DNA of 64,000 nucleotides from Torymus aiolomorphi (Eukaryota > Arthropoda > Insecta > Hymenoptera > Torymidae), in NCBI GenBank assembly GCA_036365515.1, contig CM070873.1:75170529-75234528 (forward strand), given 5' to 3'. A model generated the notes under the pieces. The model was not told the DNA's origin and did not search any database. It saw only the letters and a program-made list of their open reading frames with translations. The position numbers were made by a program, and so were the translations under genes. Positions 8,917 through 19,640 of the stretch are shown here, one piece after another. Positions within the stretch are counted from its first letter, which is position 1; each line of letters begins with the position of its first letter.

Positions 8917-11900
8917 GCGACCAGCACCTCTAGCCCAAACTGTGGCAATTTCGTCATTTCTAAAGACGATCAATCTGCTCTTCAAGCAGTCTCCCTCAAT
9001 AGTGGAGAAAGTACTAAATGTACAGGAGTACTTTTAGCTACCGCTAGGGTTAACGCCCTTGGTCCTTACGGAACCAAAACTCTAGTTCGTGCACTTATTG
9101 ACCCCGGATCTCAAATCTCACTTGTTACACAAGCTATGTGTAACTTGCTTTCTCTAAATTGTAGAACCAGTCATACGCACATCCAAGGTATAGGAGAAAA
9201 GACAGCCGCTGTTTCTTCTAAAGTAGCTCGTCTTACTATACAACCGCATTTCAATTCAACTTTCTCACTAGAAGTTGATTCTATAGTTTTGCCAAAACTC
9301 TCATCGTATAAACCTCCCGTCGTAGAGGGTAATACAAATTTTGAATACTTAAGAGGGCTGCAACTAGCAGACCCCAAGTATCTCGAACCTTCACGTATCG
9401 ATATTCTACTCGGTGCAAGCGCTTATGCGCAAATCATTGAAAATCAAATTGTTAAGGGCCAAAGTCTTCAGCCGATAGCACTTAGTTCCAAACTTGGATG
9501 GCTCTTGACAGGTAATCTACCTTCTTCAACTCCAGAAATCGGGCTAGAATCAATAGCTCTTCATTGCTCGAACAGCTGCGAGCATGAAGCCAAACTCTTG
9601 GAGCTCGTACAAGATTTTTGGAGGGCGGAGGAGATAGTCAATGACAAAAAATCTTACTCGCCAGACGAACAAGTCTGCGAGGAATTCTATCAAAAATCAA
9701 CTCGTCAAGATGAAACAGGGCAATATATTGTAAGCCTACCCTGGAAAAGTCGAGACCAGTTGAGTTCTGCTCATCTCGAGAGCTCTCATTCTGCCGCATT
9801 ACGCGCACTAACTCGTCTCGAAGCAAACTTCGCTAAAGACGAGAAACTCAAAATAGCCTATAGTAATTTTATGAAAGAGTACATTGACCTTGGTCACATG
9901 TCACTCACTACAAAATTTGATCCATCTTCTAACAAACCTCAAGCCTTCTTACCACATCATGGTGTGTGGAAAGAAACAAGTACGACGACCAAGTTATGTA
10001 CAGTGTTTAATGGCTCGAGTAAGGCCAAATCAGGTGTTTCGGTCAATGATCTTCTTCACATTGGACCTAATCTTCTTCAGAATCCCGTCGCTTTGATCTG
10101 TGCCTGGCGCAGGTATAAGATCGCTCTATCAGCTGACGTGGAGAAAATGTTCAGGCAGATTGGTGTCGAACAATGTGATCAACCCTTTCAGTCGATTCTA
10201 TGGCGTTTTGACAAGATTGAACCCATTGAAACCTATCGATTGACCACAGTGACGTATGGTTTGGCCTGTTCACCATTTCTAGCCATACGAACTCTTCTGA
10301 GATTAGCAGAAGACTATGGTAAAACTTTTCCGATCGCAGCTGAAGCTGTTCGCACAGAAATGTATTCCGATAATGTGCTTTCAGGTGCACATTCATTTGA
10401 CGAAGCTCTGATGAAACAAGATGAGTTAATTCAACTCTTCAAACAAGGTAATCTCAATCTTCGAAAATGGACATCAAATAATACTGAAGTTCTTTCTTAT
10501 CTACCCTCGAACATGTTAGCTGCCGATTCCATTACATTATTTTCCCCAGATATATCTGTACCAATCTTAGGTATAGGCTGGCATCCTAATACTGATTGCT
10601 TTAGCTTTCCCATCATAGAAGAGCCGATCGAAATGCCATTCACGAAACGTTCTGTTCTTTCAAGAATAGCTCGTCTTTTTGATCCTATGGGCTGGTTGGC
10701 CCCTATAGTCATTACTGCTAAAATCATCATGCAATCCTTATGGCTACTTAAAGTTGGCTGGGATGAGGAACTTCCTATCGATATTTCGAATCGCTGGCAA
10801 ACTTGGTTGCAAGATCTTCACCTTATTAGTCACTTAACAATCCCTCGTTGGAGTGGATACACCCCACATTGCGAACTTATTGAGGTTCATGGATTTGCGG
10901 ATGCTTCTAAATTTGCATATGGTGCAGTAATCTATCTGCGCTTAATTCAAAAGCCAAATGTTCTAGTCACACTTCAAGTGGCCAAAACACGAGTAGCTCC
11001 ACTGAAAACCTTAAGTATACCTCGCTTAGAGCTTTGCGCCGCCTTGCTACTTACACGTTTGACTCACACGTTCATCGAATCCTTCCCAAGTAAAATCGAT
11101 AGTATTCATTTATGGTCCGATTCCGCAGATGTGCTCTTTTGGCTGAAAGATCACCCATCTAGATGGGGCGTGTTTGTAGCGAACAGGTGCTCAGAGGTTC
11201 ACACCCTGCTACCCGATGCCTTTTGGCATCACGTGCGATCAGCGGACAACCCCACCGATATCATATCACGAGGTATTGAGCCTTCCAAACTTGCCTCGCA
11301 TGGCTTATGGTGGAAAGGTCCCTCATGGTTGTCTGATAGCCATGAACCCTGGCCAAGGTCTCATGATGAACTCAATTTTACTGTAAATAGCCTGAATCTT
11401 CAACCTAGTTACACTCTAGTCGCTAGTAAGAACACTCCAAATTCGATGGAGAGTACTCCAGAAGTTTGGAGTCTTATTAGTGAGTACTCCTCTTTAGATA
11501 AATTGTTACGAATAGCGTCTTACTGCTTTCGATTCATTAATCGAGTCAGCCCGAGAATAGAGCGTACGACGTCGTCAAATTTAGGCGTTAGTCTTTTTTC
11601 TGTCTTTCAATCCCTACTACGCCATCACCCTCCGACTTCTGAGGAGGTTAGTGCTAGTGAGATTGGAAACATCAAACTTTGTTTGATCCACATAATTCAG
11701 AAGGCTTATTTTAAGACTGAACTCCAGCAACTTTCGAGATCAGGAAAACTTTCGTCTAAAAGCTCACTTTTATCTCTAAATCCCATGATACAAAATCATT
11801 TGCTCAGGGTGGGCGGTCGACTCTCACATTCTCTTCTCGAAGAAGATGCTAAGCATCCCCTCATCCTACCTGCTGATTGTCACTTTACAACCTTATTAAT

Positions 11901-13014
11901 AAGAGATGCTCATCATCGTACTCTCCATGGTGGTGTTCAATTAACACTTGCCACACTTAGACGTCAGTACTGGATAGTGAAAGGTCGCTCCGCAGTGAAG
12001 AAAGTCATCAGAGCTTGCCTCGTATGCTCACGTCATGCCGCTCGAATTCCAGCTCAATTAATGGGTGAGTTGCCAGAGGCTCGAGTGTGTCCTTCTCCGC
12101 CATGCGAGCGCTCTGGTGTTGATTATGTCGGCCCCATCCACGTGCGTCTTACTAAAACTAGGGGTAAGGGCACGATGAAGGGCTATATTGCAATTTTTAT
12201 CTGTATGGCTACCAGAGCCGTACACATCGAGGTAGTCGAAGACTACACTAGCGAAGCATTCATCGCCGCTTTCCATCGTTTTACCGCGCGTAGAGGTTTC
12301 TGCTAAGAATTGTATTCCGATCAAGGAACAAACTTTGTAGGTGCTGACACTCAGTTAAGACAGATGGTTAGCTCTTCAACGTCTTATTCAACTCGAATTG
12401 TCAAGTCTCTCGCTCAAGAAGGAACTTCTTGGCTTTTTAATCCCCTCAGTGCTCCTCATTTTGGAGGCATTTGGGAGGCTGCAGTTAAATCGGCAAAACA
12501 CCACATGCGCCGAGTCATTGGAGAACAAGTTCTCACCTTTTCCGAACTAGCTACACTTATGTGCCGCATTGAAGCGTGCCTAAACTCCAGGCCTTTAACT
12601 GCTCTCACTGATAATCCGTCAGACCTTAATTTCCTCTCACCATCACATTTTCTCATACAACGATCCTCATTTATAGTTCCCGAAGGAGATGTCACCAACG
12701 ACAACATCCCAGCTGGAAAGCGCTGGCTCTTGGTCAGCCAGCTGATGCAACAGTTCTGGGCCAGGTGGTCTACCGAGTACTTGACGTCTCTGCAATCCCG
12801 CATGAAGTGGAGACAGCCGCACCCTCAAGTAACCATGGGCGAACTCGTGCTTCTTCGCAACGAGCTCGCTCCTCCAGCCAAGTGGCCCATCGCCCGCATC
12901 ACGGCTATCCATCCAGGGAGCGATGGCATCATCCGTGTGGTCGATCTTCGCATGGCCAACTCAACACTACGATGCCCCATCGCCAAGGTCGTTCGCCTCC
13001 TACCTAATGATTGA
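8917..13014 (+). pseudogene. pol: BEL pol polyprotein (PR-RT-RNase H-IN-DUF5641-like), two in-frame stops and altered RT motif
   Basis: The frame is continuous with gag except for TGA 8914-8916. The protease motif 'ALIDPGSQISLV' (about 9094-9126) is the DPGS variant usual in BEL elements. Reverse transcriptase follows (about 9700-10900): 'LSADVEKMFRQI' holds its first aspartate, but the active-site motif at 10363-10374 reads YSDN, so one catalytic aspartate is replaced by asparagine. RNase H-like sequence starts at 'HGFADASKFAYGAVIYL'. Integrase has an HHCC zinc domain ('HHRTLHGG', 'CLVCSRH') and core motifs 'GVDYVGPI', 'YSDQGTNFVGA' and 'GIWEAAVKSAK' (the D, D and E). An in-frame TAA at 12304-12306 splits the core just before the second D. 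The C-terminal part ('WARWSTEYL', 'GELVLLRNE') is the DUF5641-like tail. The product would replicate and integrate the element; this copy cannot. Confidence 0.9.
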
Positions 13015-13035
13015 GTACCGTTCGCCACCCTGGCG

Positions 13036-13048
13036 AAGGTGGGCGGAA
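13036..13048 (+). other. BEL polypurine tract
   Basis: 'aaggtgggcggaa' directly precedes the 3' LTR, as expected for plus-strand primer generation. Confidence 0.65.
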
Positions 13049-13358
13049 TGTCGACGATCCAACGCCTAGAACGTTCGCGAGCTGACGTCACATGCGCAGG
13101 TGCGCAGCCAATGAACGCCCTCCACGCGGTCCTCTCTCACCGCCCCTCCTCAACAAAGACTCGCCGGCGGCACTTCGCTGCGCCGGCCGGCTCCTCAGTT
13201 CACGCGCGACGGCCGAGAGAGACAGCAGCAACTCAACATTGTACGCCGCGAGGCACGATGGACAGCTTTAATAAAGCCACCAGATCTCTCTCCACACGAA
13301 ACGCTGTCAATTATTGAACCAGCCCACTCCACGATCCACATTCATTCATACAAAAACA
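13049..13358 (+). repeat. BEL 3' LTR
   Basis: 310 bp, near-identical to the 5' LTR (5966-6304) apart from the missing block of about 25 bp with the TATA-like box and a 4-bp difference near the end. CRE-like TGACGTCA and AATAAA (13270-13275) are retained. Confidence 0.93.
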
Positions 13359-13363
13359 TCCCT
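13359..13363. repeat. BEL target-site duplication, right copy (TCCCT)
   Basis: Direct repeat of 5961-5965. Confidence 0.9.
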
Positions 13364-13642
13364 AATAGCCGACATGCCCCCGAAGCCTAATGATAAGCAG
13401 AGATAATCAATTTTCGTAGTATCTACAGTGATCTGTGAATGACGGAATGCAGCCTCTGCCTGCATGAACCATAACTCGGGGTCAGTTTGAATGAATGGCG
13501 GAATTTTCGGCATACACGCGCCTTCAATGCGGTTGGCCGTCGCGGTCGCCGGTTGTGTATTAAGACCCGAGAACTGTTGCCTAAGAGCTTGCAACTCCCG
13601 CTGCAGAGACTCCACGGTGATCTCTGGATTGTCGTCGGCCAT
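13364..13642 (-). pseudogene. gag: Gypsy gag, N-terminal part
   Basis: From ATG at 13642 the minus frame encodes an acidic start, a short coiled segment ('LQRELQALRQQFSGL') and 'DPELWFMQAEAAFRHSQI', the typical start of a gypsy capsid domain (W..Q.EA.F). It is open up to the BEL insertion at 13363, and the gene resumes at 5965. The whole frame would be one Gag protein. The initiator is chosen because it is the first ATG and lies after a long leader. Confidence 0.75.
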
Positions 13643-14846
13643 ATTGATGAGAAAGAATGTACACGAGCCGAAAACCTAACACGGAATAATTGCTTCTACG
13701 CGACTCGCAAGTACATGTACAAGGGAGGAGGTTCGATTCCTCCAACGAGGTTGAATAGCGCGCCTAAGTTGCCTTACGCCGCTTGCGTATTACAAGATAC
13801 CTAGTTAGTGCTCACAGGCACAAACAATAATTTTTAAAACTAAGCGTATACCAAAACTTAGAACTATGTAAAGCGCAAGCAAAGCTAAGCGAGGCCACTT
13901 TTCCTCTTAAAAAAGATTTTAAAGGAAATTTTATTAAAAAATGTGATTAGACAACGCGTGAGTTGCTTGAGTCACCTTGCGCGAGAGCGAACTTGAAAAC
14001 ACGAAAGCATGCGAAAGTCAAAATGGCCGCCAAGATGGCCGTCAAGTTCCTAGAACGCGTGACCGTTGCGCGGAAGTTCCGCGAATTCAAAGCTCGCGAG
14101 TAAACACGCACCGAACGAGAACAGTTCTCGGAATTCGAAAAACGCAAGCACGCATGATTTTCACTAACTTCGCAGGTCACGCACGCATACCTTTAAGAAT
14201 TACGCTGAAGACTAGCAGCCTCGGAGAAGACTCGACGGGGTGCTGCCGCAGCTGACCTCCCGGTGCTCGACGGGTTCGGTAGAAAAAGGTGCCGGTGACG
14301 GTGGCTTCACGTGCCGCATCCGGAGATCCGCTTCGAAGAGATGAGCTAGCCATACGTTGCTCTACGAGTGTGTTGAAAGGCGCCGATGACGATGGCTTCA
14401 TGCGTCAACGCTCCCGGAGATCTGCTTCAAGTCGTCAAAGTGCCTCGGAGAAGATTTGACGAGGTACAATGGCTGCGGCGAGGCGGATACCTACACAGCT
14501 ACCCGCGCTGACGGCTGCAGCTACTTGGAATTTCCTTGGCAGCAAAATGCCGCAATCATTGTCGAGGCTCGAAATTTACGGGTGTGCGCCGGCGTGCCAG
14601 CGCGCACACGACGTAAGTCGGCAAAAGTCGAGCTTTCCCATGTGCGCCGGCGTGCCAGCATGCATACGGAAAAAAGGCAAGAAATCTCCTTGGCGGCGAA
14701 GTGCCGCAACTTTTACTGAGGCTTCAGTTGCGACACGAAGATACGTGCCTCAGACAAAGGCGATGGCGGCCAAGACACGCCGCGACGGGTTCACGCCTGT
14801 CACTCCTCCTCGGTGACTTTTTGTCAAGGTCACGAATGTGGGGATA
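13643..14846 (-). other. Gypsy 5' leader
   Basis: The 1.2 kb between the 5' LTR and gag is GC-richer and carries internal similarities ('gtgcgccggcgtgccagc' twice, 'ggtgccg.tgacg.tggcttca' twice). A primer binding site would start at 14846 on the minus strand ('tatccccacattcgtgacc'); it does not match a tRNA 3' end that I can name. Small open frames here are not supported. Confidence 0.5.
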
Positions 14847-15091
14847 TGTCACCCACGTCTCCTCCGGTTCCAGGAAAGGAAGGGAGAGCGAAATGAAAAG
14901 AGTCGGAGAATCCAGGTTAACAGTAACAAGGAGGTTTATTTAAGTACTAAAAGAGGTACAGAGGACGAACGTCCGCACGCTCTCAGACTCGAGCACTGAC
15001 TGCCGCTCGCAGGCGGCTTCTCTCCGTACGCAACATGGCCGCTTCCCCCACTCTTGCAGAGAGAGCGAGAGAGAAGATCGCAGTGACTACA
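14847..15091 (-). repeat. Gypsy 5' LTR
   Basis: 245 bp, beginning TG and ending CA on the plus strand. It is the partner of 4405-4599, with an extra block of about 50 bp ('ctcagactcgagcactgac' region). Confidence 0.8.
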
Positions 15092-16165
15092 TGCTATTAT
15101 AGAGTAACACCATGTATGTAATACAGTCAAAACTTTTTAAACTTTGTATCATAGAGTAATACCTTTTTTATGTTATAGGATAACACCTTTTTTATGTCAT
15201 AGAGTGGTATGTTTTTCATGTTATAAAGTTACACTTATTTATGTCATAGAGTAACACCTTTTTCATGTCATAGAATATCACCTTTTTTATATTATAGAGT
15301 AACACCATCTTTATGTCATAGAGTCACAACTATTTCATGTTATCGAGTAACATATTTTTATATCATAAAGTTACACGTTTTCCATGTTATAGAGTAACAC
15401 CTTTTTCTGTCATAGAGTAACACCTTTTTTATGTGATAGATTGACATCTTTTTTACTTCATAGACTTACACCTTCTTTATGTCATAGAGCAACACCTTTT
15501 TCGTGCTATAGAGTGACGTCTTCTTGATGTCATAGAGTATCACCTTTTTTATATTATATTGTGACACCCTCATTATGTTATAGAGTAATACCTTTTTGAA
15601 CTTTTATGCTATAGAGTAACACCTTTTTGAACTTAAATTCTATTATAGAGTAACACAATTCTATGTGATTGGGTAACACCTTCTATGTCATACAGTCAAA
15701 ACTTTTTAAACTTTGTTTCATAGAGTAACGCCTTTTTTATGTCATAGAATCACACATTTTTATTAACCTTCTTTGTCATAGAGTAACTTCTTTTTCATGT
15801 CATAGAGTGACACCCTTTTTATATCATAGAGCAGCACCTTCTTTATGTCATAGAGTGACACCTTGTTTATGTGATAGAGTGACATCTTCTTTATGTCATT
15901 GAGCGATCTTTTTTTTGTTATAGAGTAACACCTTTTCATGTCATAGAGTATCACCTTTTTATATTATAGAGTAACACCTTCTTTATGTCATAGAGTAACA
16001 CCTTTTTGAACTTCTATGCTATAGAGTAACACCTTTTTGAACTTGTATTCTATTATAGAGTAACACATTTTTATGTTATAGAGTAACACCTTTTTTATGT
16101 CAAAGAGTGACACCTTTTCTTATGTTACAGAGTAACATCTTTTTTGTGTCATAGAGTGACACCTT
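15092..16165 (+). repeat. Minisatellite array, forward ('tcatagagtaacaccttttt' type)
   Basis: About 30 diverged copies of a 30-40-bp unit built on 'atagagtaacaccttttttatgtc', with a variant carrying 'gaacttttatgc'. It starts directly after the gypsy LTR. The reverse-complement array begins after a 220-bp spacer, so the two can fold back. Open frames in the array are repeat-derived. Confidence 0.9.
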
Positions 16166-16384
16166 TTATGATGACATCTCTCTACCCATAACCTGTTAGT
16201 ATACTAGCTGGCGATGGTGGTGGTGGTGGTGATGGCGTCTCCCTAACCTTGAGCTTTTCCTATACAATAAGTGCTGACGATGGCGGTGATGGTGGTAGTG
16301 GTGAGGGTGAGGTCTCCTGTGAACATACGACGGGGATGGAAGCCAATCCTCCAAGTGAACGCTTGTGTTAAGAGGTGCTCTGCC
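16166..16384. other. Spacer between inverted minisatellite arms
   Basis: Contains a trinucleotide-like 'gatggtggtggtggtggtg' tract and 'gaggtgctctgcccaacttcacttcaaagg'-like end. A shorter relative of that end, in opposite orientation, lies at about 20408-20440 between the second pair of arms. It probably forms the loop of a fold-back element. Confidence 0.6.
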
Positions 16385-16579
16385 CAACTTCACTTCAAAG
16401 GTGTTACTCTATTACATAAAAAAGGTGATACTGTATAGGATAAAAAGATGTTACTCTATAGCATAAAAGTTCAAAATAGTGTTACTGTATAACGAGAAAG
16501 TAAAAAATGTATTACTCTATATTATAAAAGTTCAAAAATGTGTTTCTCTATAACAAAAAAATAAAAAATGTATTACTCT
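16385..16579 (-). repeat. Minisatellite array, reverse orientation, left part
   Basis: Units read 'ggtgttactctattacataaa', the reverse complement of 15092-16165. The array is interrupted at 16579 by the 1.56-kb insertion and resumes at 18136. Confidence 0.85.
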
Positions 16580-18135
16580 TGTAACGTTATGACTTCGCCC
16601 CCTGCCGGATACTTCTCCAGTTTACCAGGATTCGAATGTGAGGGTTGAGAAGATTCAGGTGGCTTAGAATACAATGAAACTACACTATTTCATATAAGTA
16701 GAAAAGAATATAATGATTTATTTAATAGACTTTATAAATAAATAACAAGAGATGATTAACTAACTATCATTAAACAACTAGAACACATCTAATTGCTCAG
16801 GCTCCTGCCACGCCATGGTATAAGCCATCTGAAATAGAAATCCAGAAAACGCACTTACTTCGGAGTACAATTTGAGTGGCACGCTAACGCCCTCTCGCGG
16901 CGGGCGGTTTTTCCGACGAATGGTATCGAACGCAGAGTAGTGACAAGGTGAGATCGGGAAATCGTCGGGAAGATCGGTTTTCCTAGCGTCAGTGCGTCAG
17001 TAGCAAATTTGTTCCGCGTTCCGCTGTCTAGGAGCGTGTCGGTTACTCGCCTAGACATGTGTGTGTACGAGGTCAATGCGAGTGTTCACCTAGGAGTCAG
17101 TTCGTTCCTGCCCTGTGTGTGCACAATGGCAGGGACGCTGCTGGTTCCGCCGTTCCGCTGTCTACGGACCTGACAAGTACTCACCTAGACACGTGTGTGC
17201 ACGAAGCCTGGGTGAGTCTTGATCTAGAGGTTCGTCTGTCACTACCTCGTGTGTACACGTTGGCAGGGACAGCTCGAGTTCCGGCGTTCCCTAATCTGAT
17301 CGATCGAGGTATCCCGTATTCCACTAGGGTCGTGTATGCACGTGCTCTAGTGGAATTTCGGTGGGCCAAGTCTATCCTGGCCTACCTCGTGTGTGCACGA
17401 TGGCAGGGGCAGGCCTAGTCCCGGATCTCTATTATTCCGTCGTTTCGGTCCTCTACAGCACCTGCTGATACACGTGTGTGCACGTAGAACCTGGTGTTCA
17501 TGTTCCTGGAATTGCTCTGACCCTAACAACGTGTGTGCACGACGGTAGAAGCTGAGGCAAGTCCGAAGACAACCCGCGAGTTTAGATCGGTCGGTTAGTT
17601 TGTGGTTATTGAAAGCGTGCTCTAGTCTAGGTGCCGGATAGTCTATGGCGGAGAGGATCGACTTTTGGTCCGGACGGGCTGATACTAGAATCGACGTGGG
17701 TTACGGATCAATTCGCGCACTTGGAAGTAGTGCCTTAAGGAAATTGCGAGAACGGGGTTTTCTGGAGTCTAGCCTGTGTGTGCACAGTGATAGTGGATTG
17801 ATTAGAGGATTATACCGAGAGAATGATACCAGGAAAACGGTCGGTAAGGGCCTATCTCACACTCGGGTGAGCAAGGCCTTTTAGGCTGAATTTCCCGCGC
17901 AAACTGTGCGTGCTGCTGTGGCGGCGGGGTCGTCGCGGCTGCGGGCGTTGTGACTGCGCGCGTCGATAGGGTGGCGCGATGAGCGGGGATGTGCGAGTGT
18001 GCCGGCGCGTGAGTGAAGCGGCGTGAGAACTCGCGCGCAAGTAAATTACTAACCTATCTGACGGGCGCCGTGCCCGCGCGCGACTAACCTACACTGACCG
18101 CGATGACTTAGCAGCGAGGAGCGGTAGTCTCGTTG
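16580..18135. mobile_element. 1.56-kb insertion of unknown type in the minisatellite
   Basis: The interrupted array shows TACTCT on both sides (16574-16579 and 18136-18141), a likely 6-bp target-site duplication. Ends are TGTAACG and CGTTG, only weakly inverted. The minus strand has a GC- and CpG-rich stretch at about 17885-18110, and then an array of 'cgtgtgtgcacg' motifs (17055-17787). A possible 28-bp GT-AG intron-like segment follows near 16830-16855, and AATAAA-like signals lie near 16715-16725. No long protein is encoded. A large solo LTR or a non-autonomous element are both possible. Confidence 0.5.
17055..17787. repeat. Nine-copy array of 'cgtgtgtgcacg' motifs
   Basis: Variants of cgtgtgtgcacg occur near 17055, 17113, 17190, 17247, 17330, 17387, 17471, 17530 and 17774, several followed by 'a.ggcaggg'. 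Spacing is about 55-90 bp except for the last. The core is partly palindromic and several copies include CACGTG. It may be a degenerate tandem repeat or clustered binding sites in the insertion's leader. Confidence 0.65.
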
Positions 18136-18381
18136 TACTCTATAGGATAAAAGTTCAAAAGGTCTTACCCTCTGATATAAAATGTATAATTCTATGACGT
18201 AAAAGATGTCACTCTACGTCATAAAAAAGGGGTTACTCTATAATATAAGAAGGCGTCACCCTCTGACATAAAAAAGGTGTCACTCTATTACATAAAAGTT
18301 CGAAAAGGTACCACTCTATGACATGATAAAAGCATTAATATAAATCCATAATATAAAAGTTTGAAAAGATGTCACTAATTT
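18136..18381 (-). repeat. Minisatellite array, reverse orientation, right part
   Basis: Continuation of the 16385-16579 array after the insertion ('actctatgacataaaaaagg' type units). Confidence 0.8.
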
Positions 18382-19640
18382 TTTGAGCATCCTGCGGCCC
18401 GCGCCAGCGGCGTTTCCCGAGCAGCTGCGGGTCGCGACCAGTGGCTGTGTTTTTTTGTATTTTATGAGTAAACATATTACAAATTAATGTTAACAAAGAT
18501 ATTGTAAGAAAGGAGAGATGTAGGCCCCAACCATCACTCACATCTATGAGGTACTCCACTTAATTAACACCTCTCCATAAAATATCCACTCATAAAATAC
18601 CTACTGAAAACTAAGAGTCTCTGAAACTTCTTTCCAATCCATGATAATGTATCAAAGGTGAACGTCTTCATTAATTTGACATTATATAGAGCACATGTAG
18701 CCTTATTTTTTCTATTGAGATTGCTGCATATAGTCACCTGTCTTGGTAAATCCTTAGCTCGATAACCCCACTCTTATAAATTAACAATTTGTTGAAAACT
18801 CCACCGCTTTTGCATCTATTTTTGTATTTTGATTTCTCACAATAATCCTAGTAGGAGAAGGTGGGGTGATATAGGCAGTGAGGTAATATGGGCATTGTCG
18901 CTATTAAAAATATTCATCGAATTTTGAGAAAAAACTGTAGCACGCTTAAAGGTTTCAGCAATTCTCCATCTACAAATAAGTACACTTCATTATTTACATT
19001 AATGCAAAGATATTGAATTGTATTAATCTGAAGAAAGTGATCACCCCATGCAGTTTGGAGGTGGGGTTTTCCGTGTAAATCAAATGGAGTCAGTCGGCCA
19101 TATTGCAAAAAAATTTTAAACGGGGCTATTTGGATACTTTATGTTTTCAATTATTTATACTTGACTGTTACAGTTTCTACCACTTAGAATACATTTTTTA
19201 CAACTTCAGCCATAACCTAAAAAATTTACAGCTAAAAATAGTTTCTGATTTTTTAAATATTGCCAAAACCCATATCGCCCCACAGCTCACCTTCTCCTAG
19301 CATCTTTTAGAGTCTCAAGAATAATGATACCGATGAGGGTATAGTCAAAATAACCTGATTACCATGGTATTCCATTATAGTGACGTTCCAACCATAGATT
19401 CTATTCTCCATACTTATCTGTAATTCTCTTCCATGGAAACGGCTCTTTGATGAGACAGCGGTTCACTACTGTCCGTTAGAGAGAGAGTATAGCCAATTCC
19501 TTCAAGACGAAGTCGTTCCCTGGTACCTTAAAGCCTTGCATATCTACCACATCACTCATAACATACAAAAAAACACAGCCACAAGACGCGAGCCGCAGCT
19601 GCTCGAGAAGCGCCGCTGGCCGCGGACCGCAGGATACTCA
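18382..19640. mobile_element. Palindromic core with about 85-bp inverted repeats
   Basis: The segment 'ttgag.atcctgcgg.ccgcg' with about 75 more matching bases (to 'tggctgtgttttttt') starts at 18382. It recurs inverted at about 19560-19640. The minisatellite units outside it are also inverted relative to each other, so this is the centre of a larger fold-back. Inside, 'taggagaaggtggggtgatat' (18850) has an inverted partner near 19275-19302. No protein gene is seen in the 1.1-kb interior. Confidence 0.65.

Larger units (their letters stand above)
5966..13358 (+). mobile_element. BEL/Pao LTR retrotransposon, almost full length, inactivated
   Basis: Two LTRs (5966-6304 and 13049-13358), both starting TG and ending CA, are flanked by the 5-bp direct repeat TCCCT (5961-5965 and 13359-13363). 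A primer binding site follows the 5' LTR and a purine tract precedes the 3' LTR. The interior encodes a BEL-type Gag and a polyprotein in the order protease, reverse transcriptase, RNase H, integrase. Inactivating lesions are few: frameshifts near 8255-8360, an in-frame TGA at 8914, an in-frame TAA at 12304 and a changed RT active-site motif. LTR divergence is mainly two small indels, so the insertion is fairly recent relative to its gypsy host. Confidence 0.93.
4405..15091 (-). mobile_element. Internally deleted Ty3/gypsy LTR retrotransposon (CsRn1-like), carrying a nested BEL element
   Basis: Two related terminal repeats (14847-15091 and 4405-4599), both in minus orientation, bracket gag and protease sequence on the minus strand. 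Reverse transcriptase, RNase H and the integrase core are missing: the protease frame runs directly into what looks like an integrase C-terminal tail. Without the nested BEL the element would be only about 3.3 kb, so it is non-autonomous. Assignment to the CsRn1-like group rests on the CHCC-type Gag zinc motif. The outer flanks both resemble the local 'cttttatgctatagagtaac' minisatellite, suggesting insertion into that array, but I found no convincing target-site duplication. Confidence 0.75.

Noticed and set aside
13700..13790. Possible tRNA: 'ggaggttcgattcctcc' looks like a T arm
   Set aside because: No box A, D arm or acceptor stem at the right distance; the T-arm-like hairpin alone is not enough.
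4400..15092. Exact target-site duplication for the gypsy element
   Set aside because: Bases next to the two LTRs (aata and tgct) do not match; only minisatellite-like similarity of the flanks was found.
16801..16860. 28-bp intron followed by a 16-codon exon on the minus strand
   Set aside because: Splice signals fit, but an intron this short is very rare and the peptide has no known relatives; left as part of the 1.56-kb insertion.
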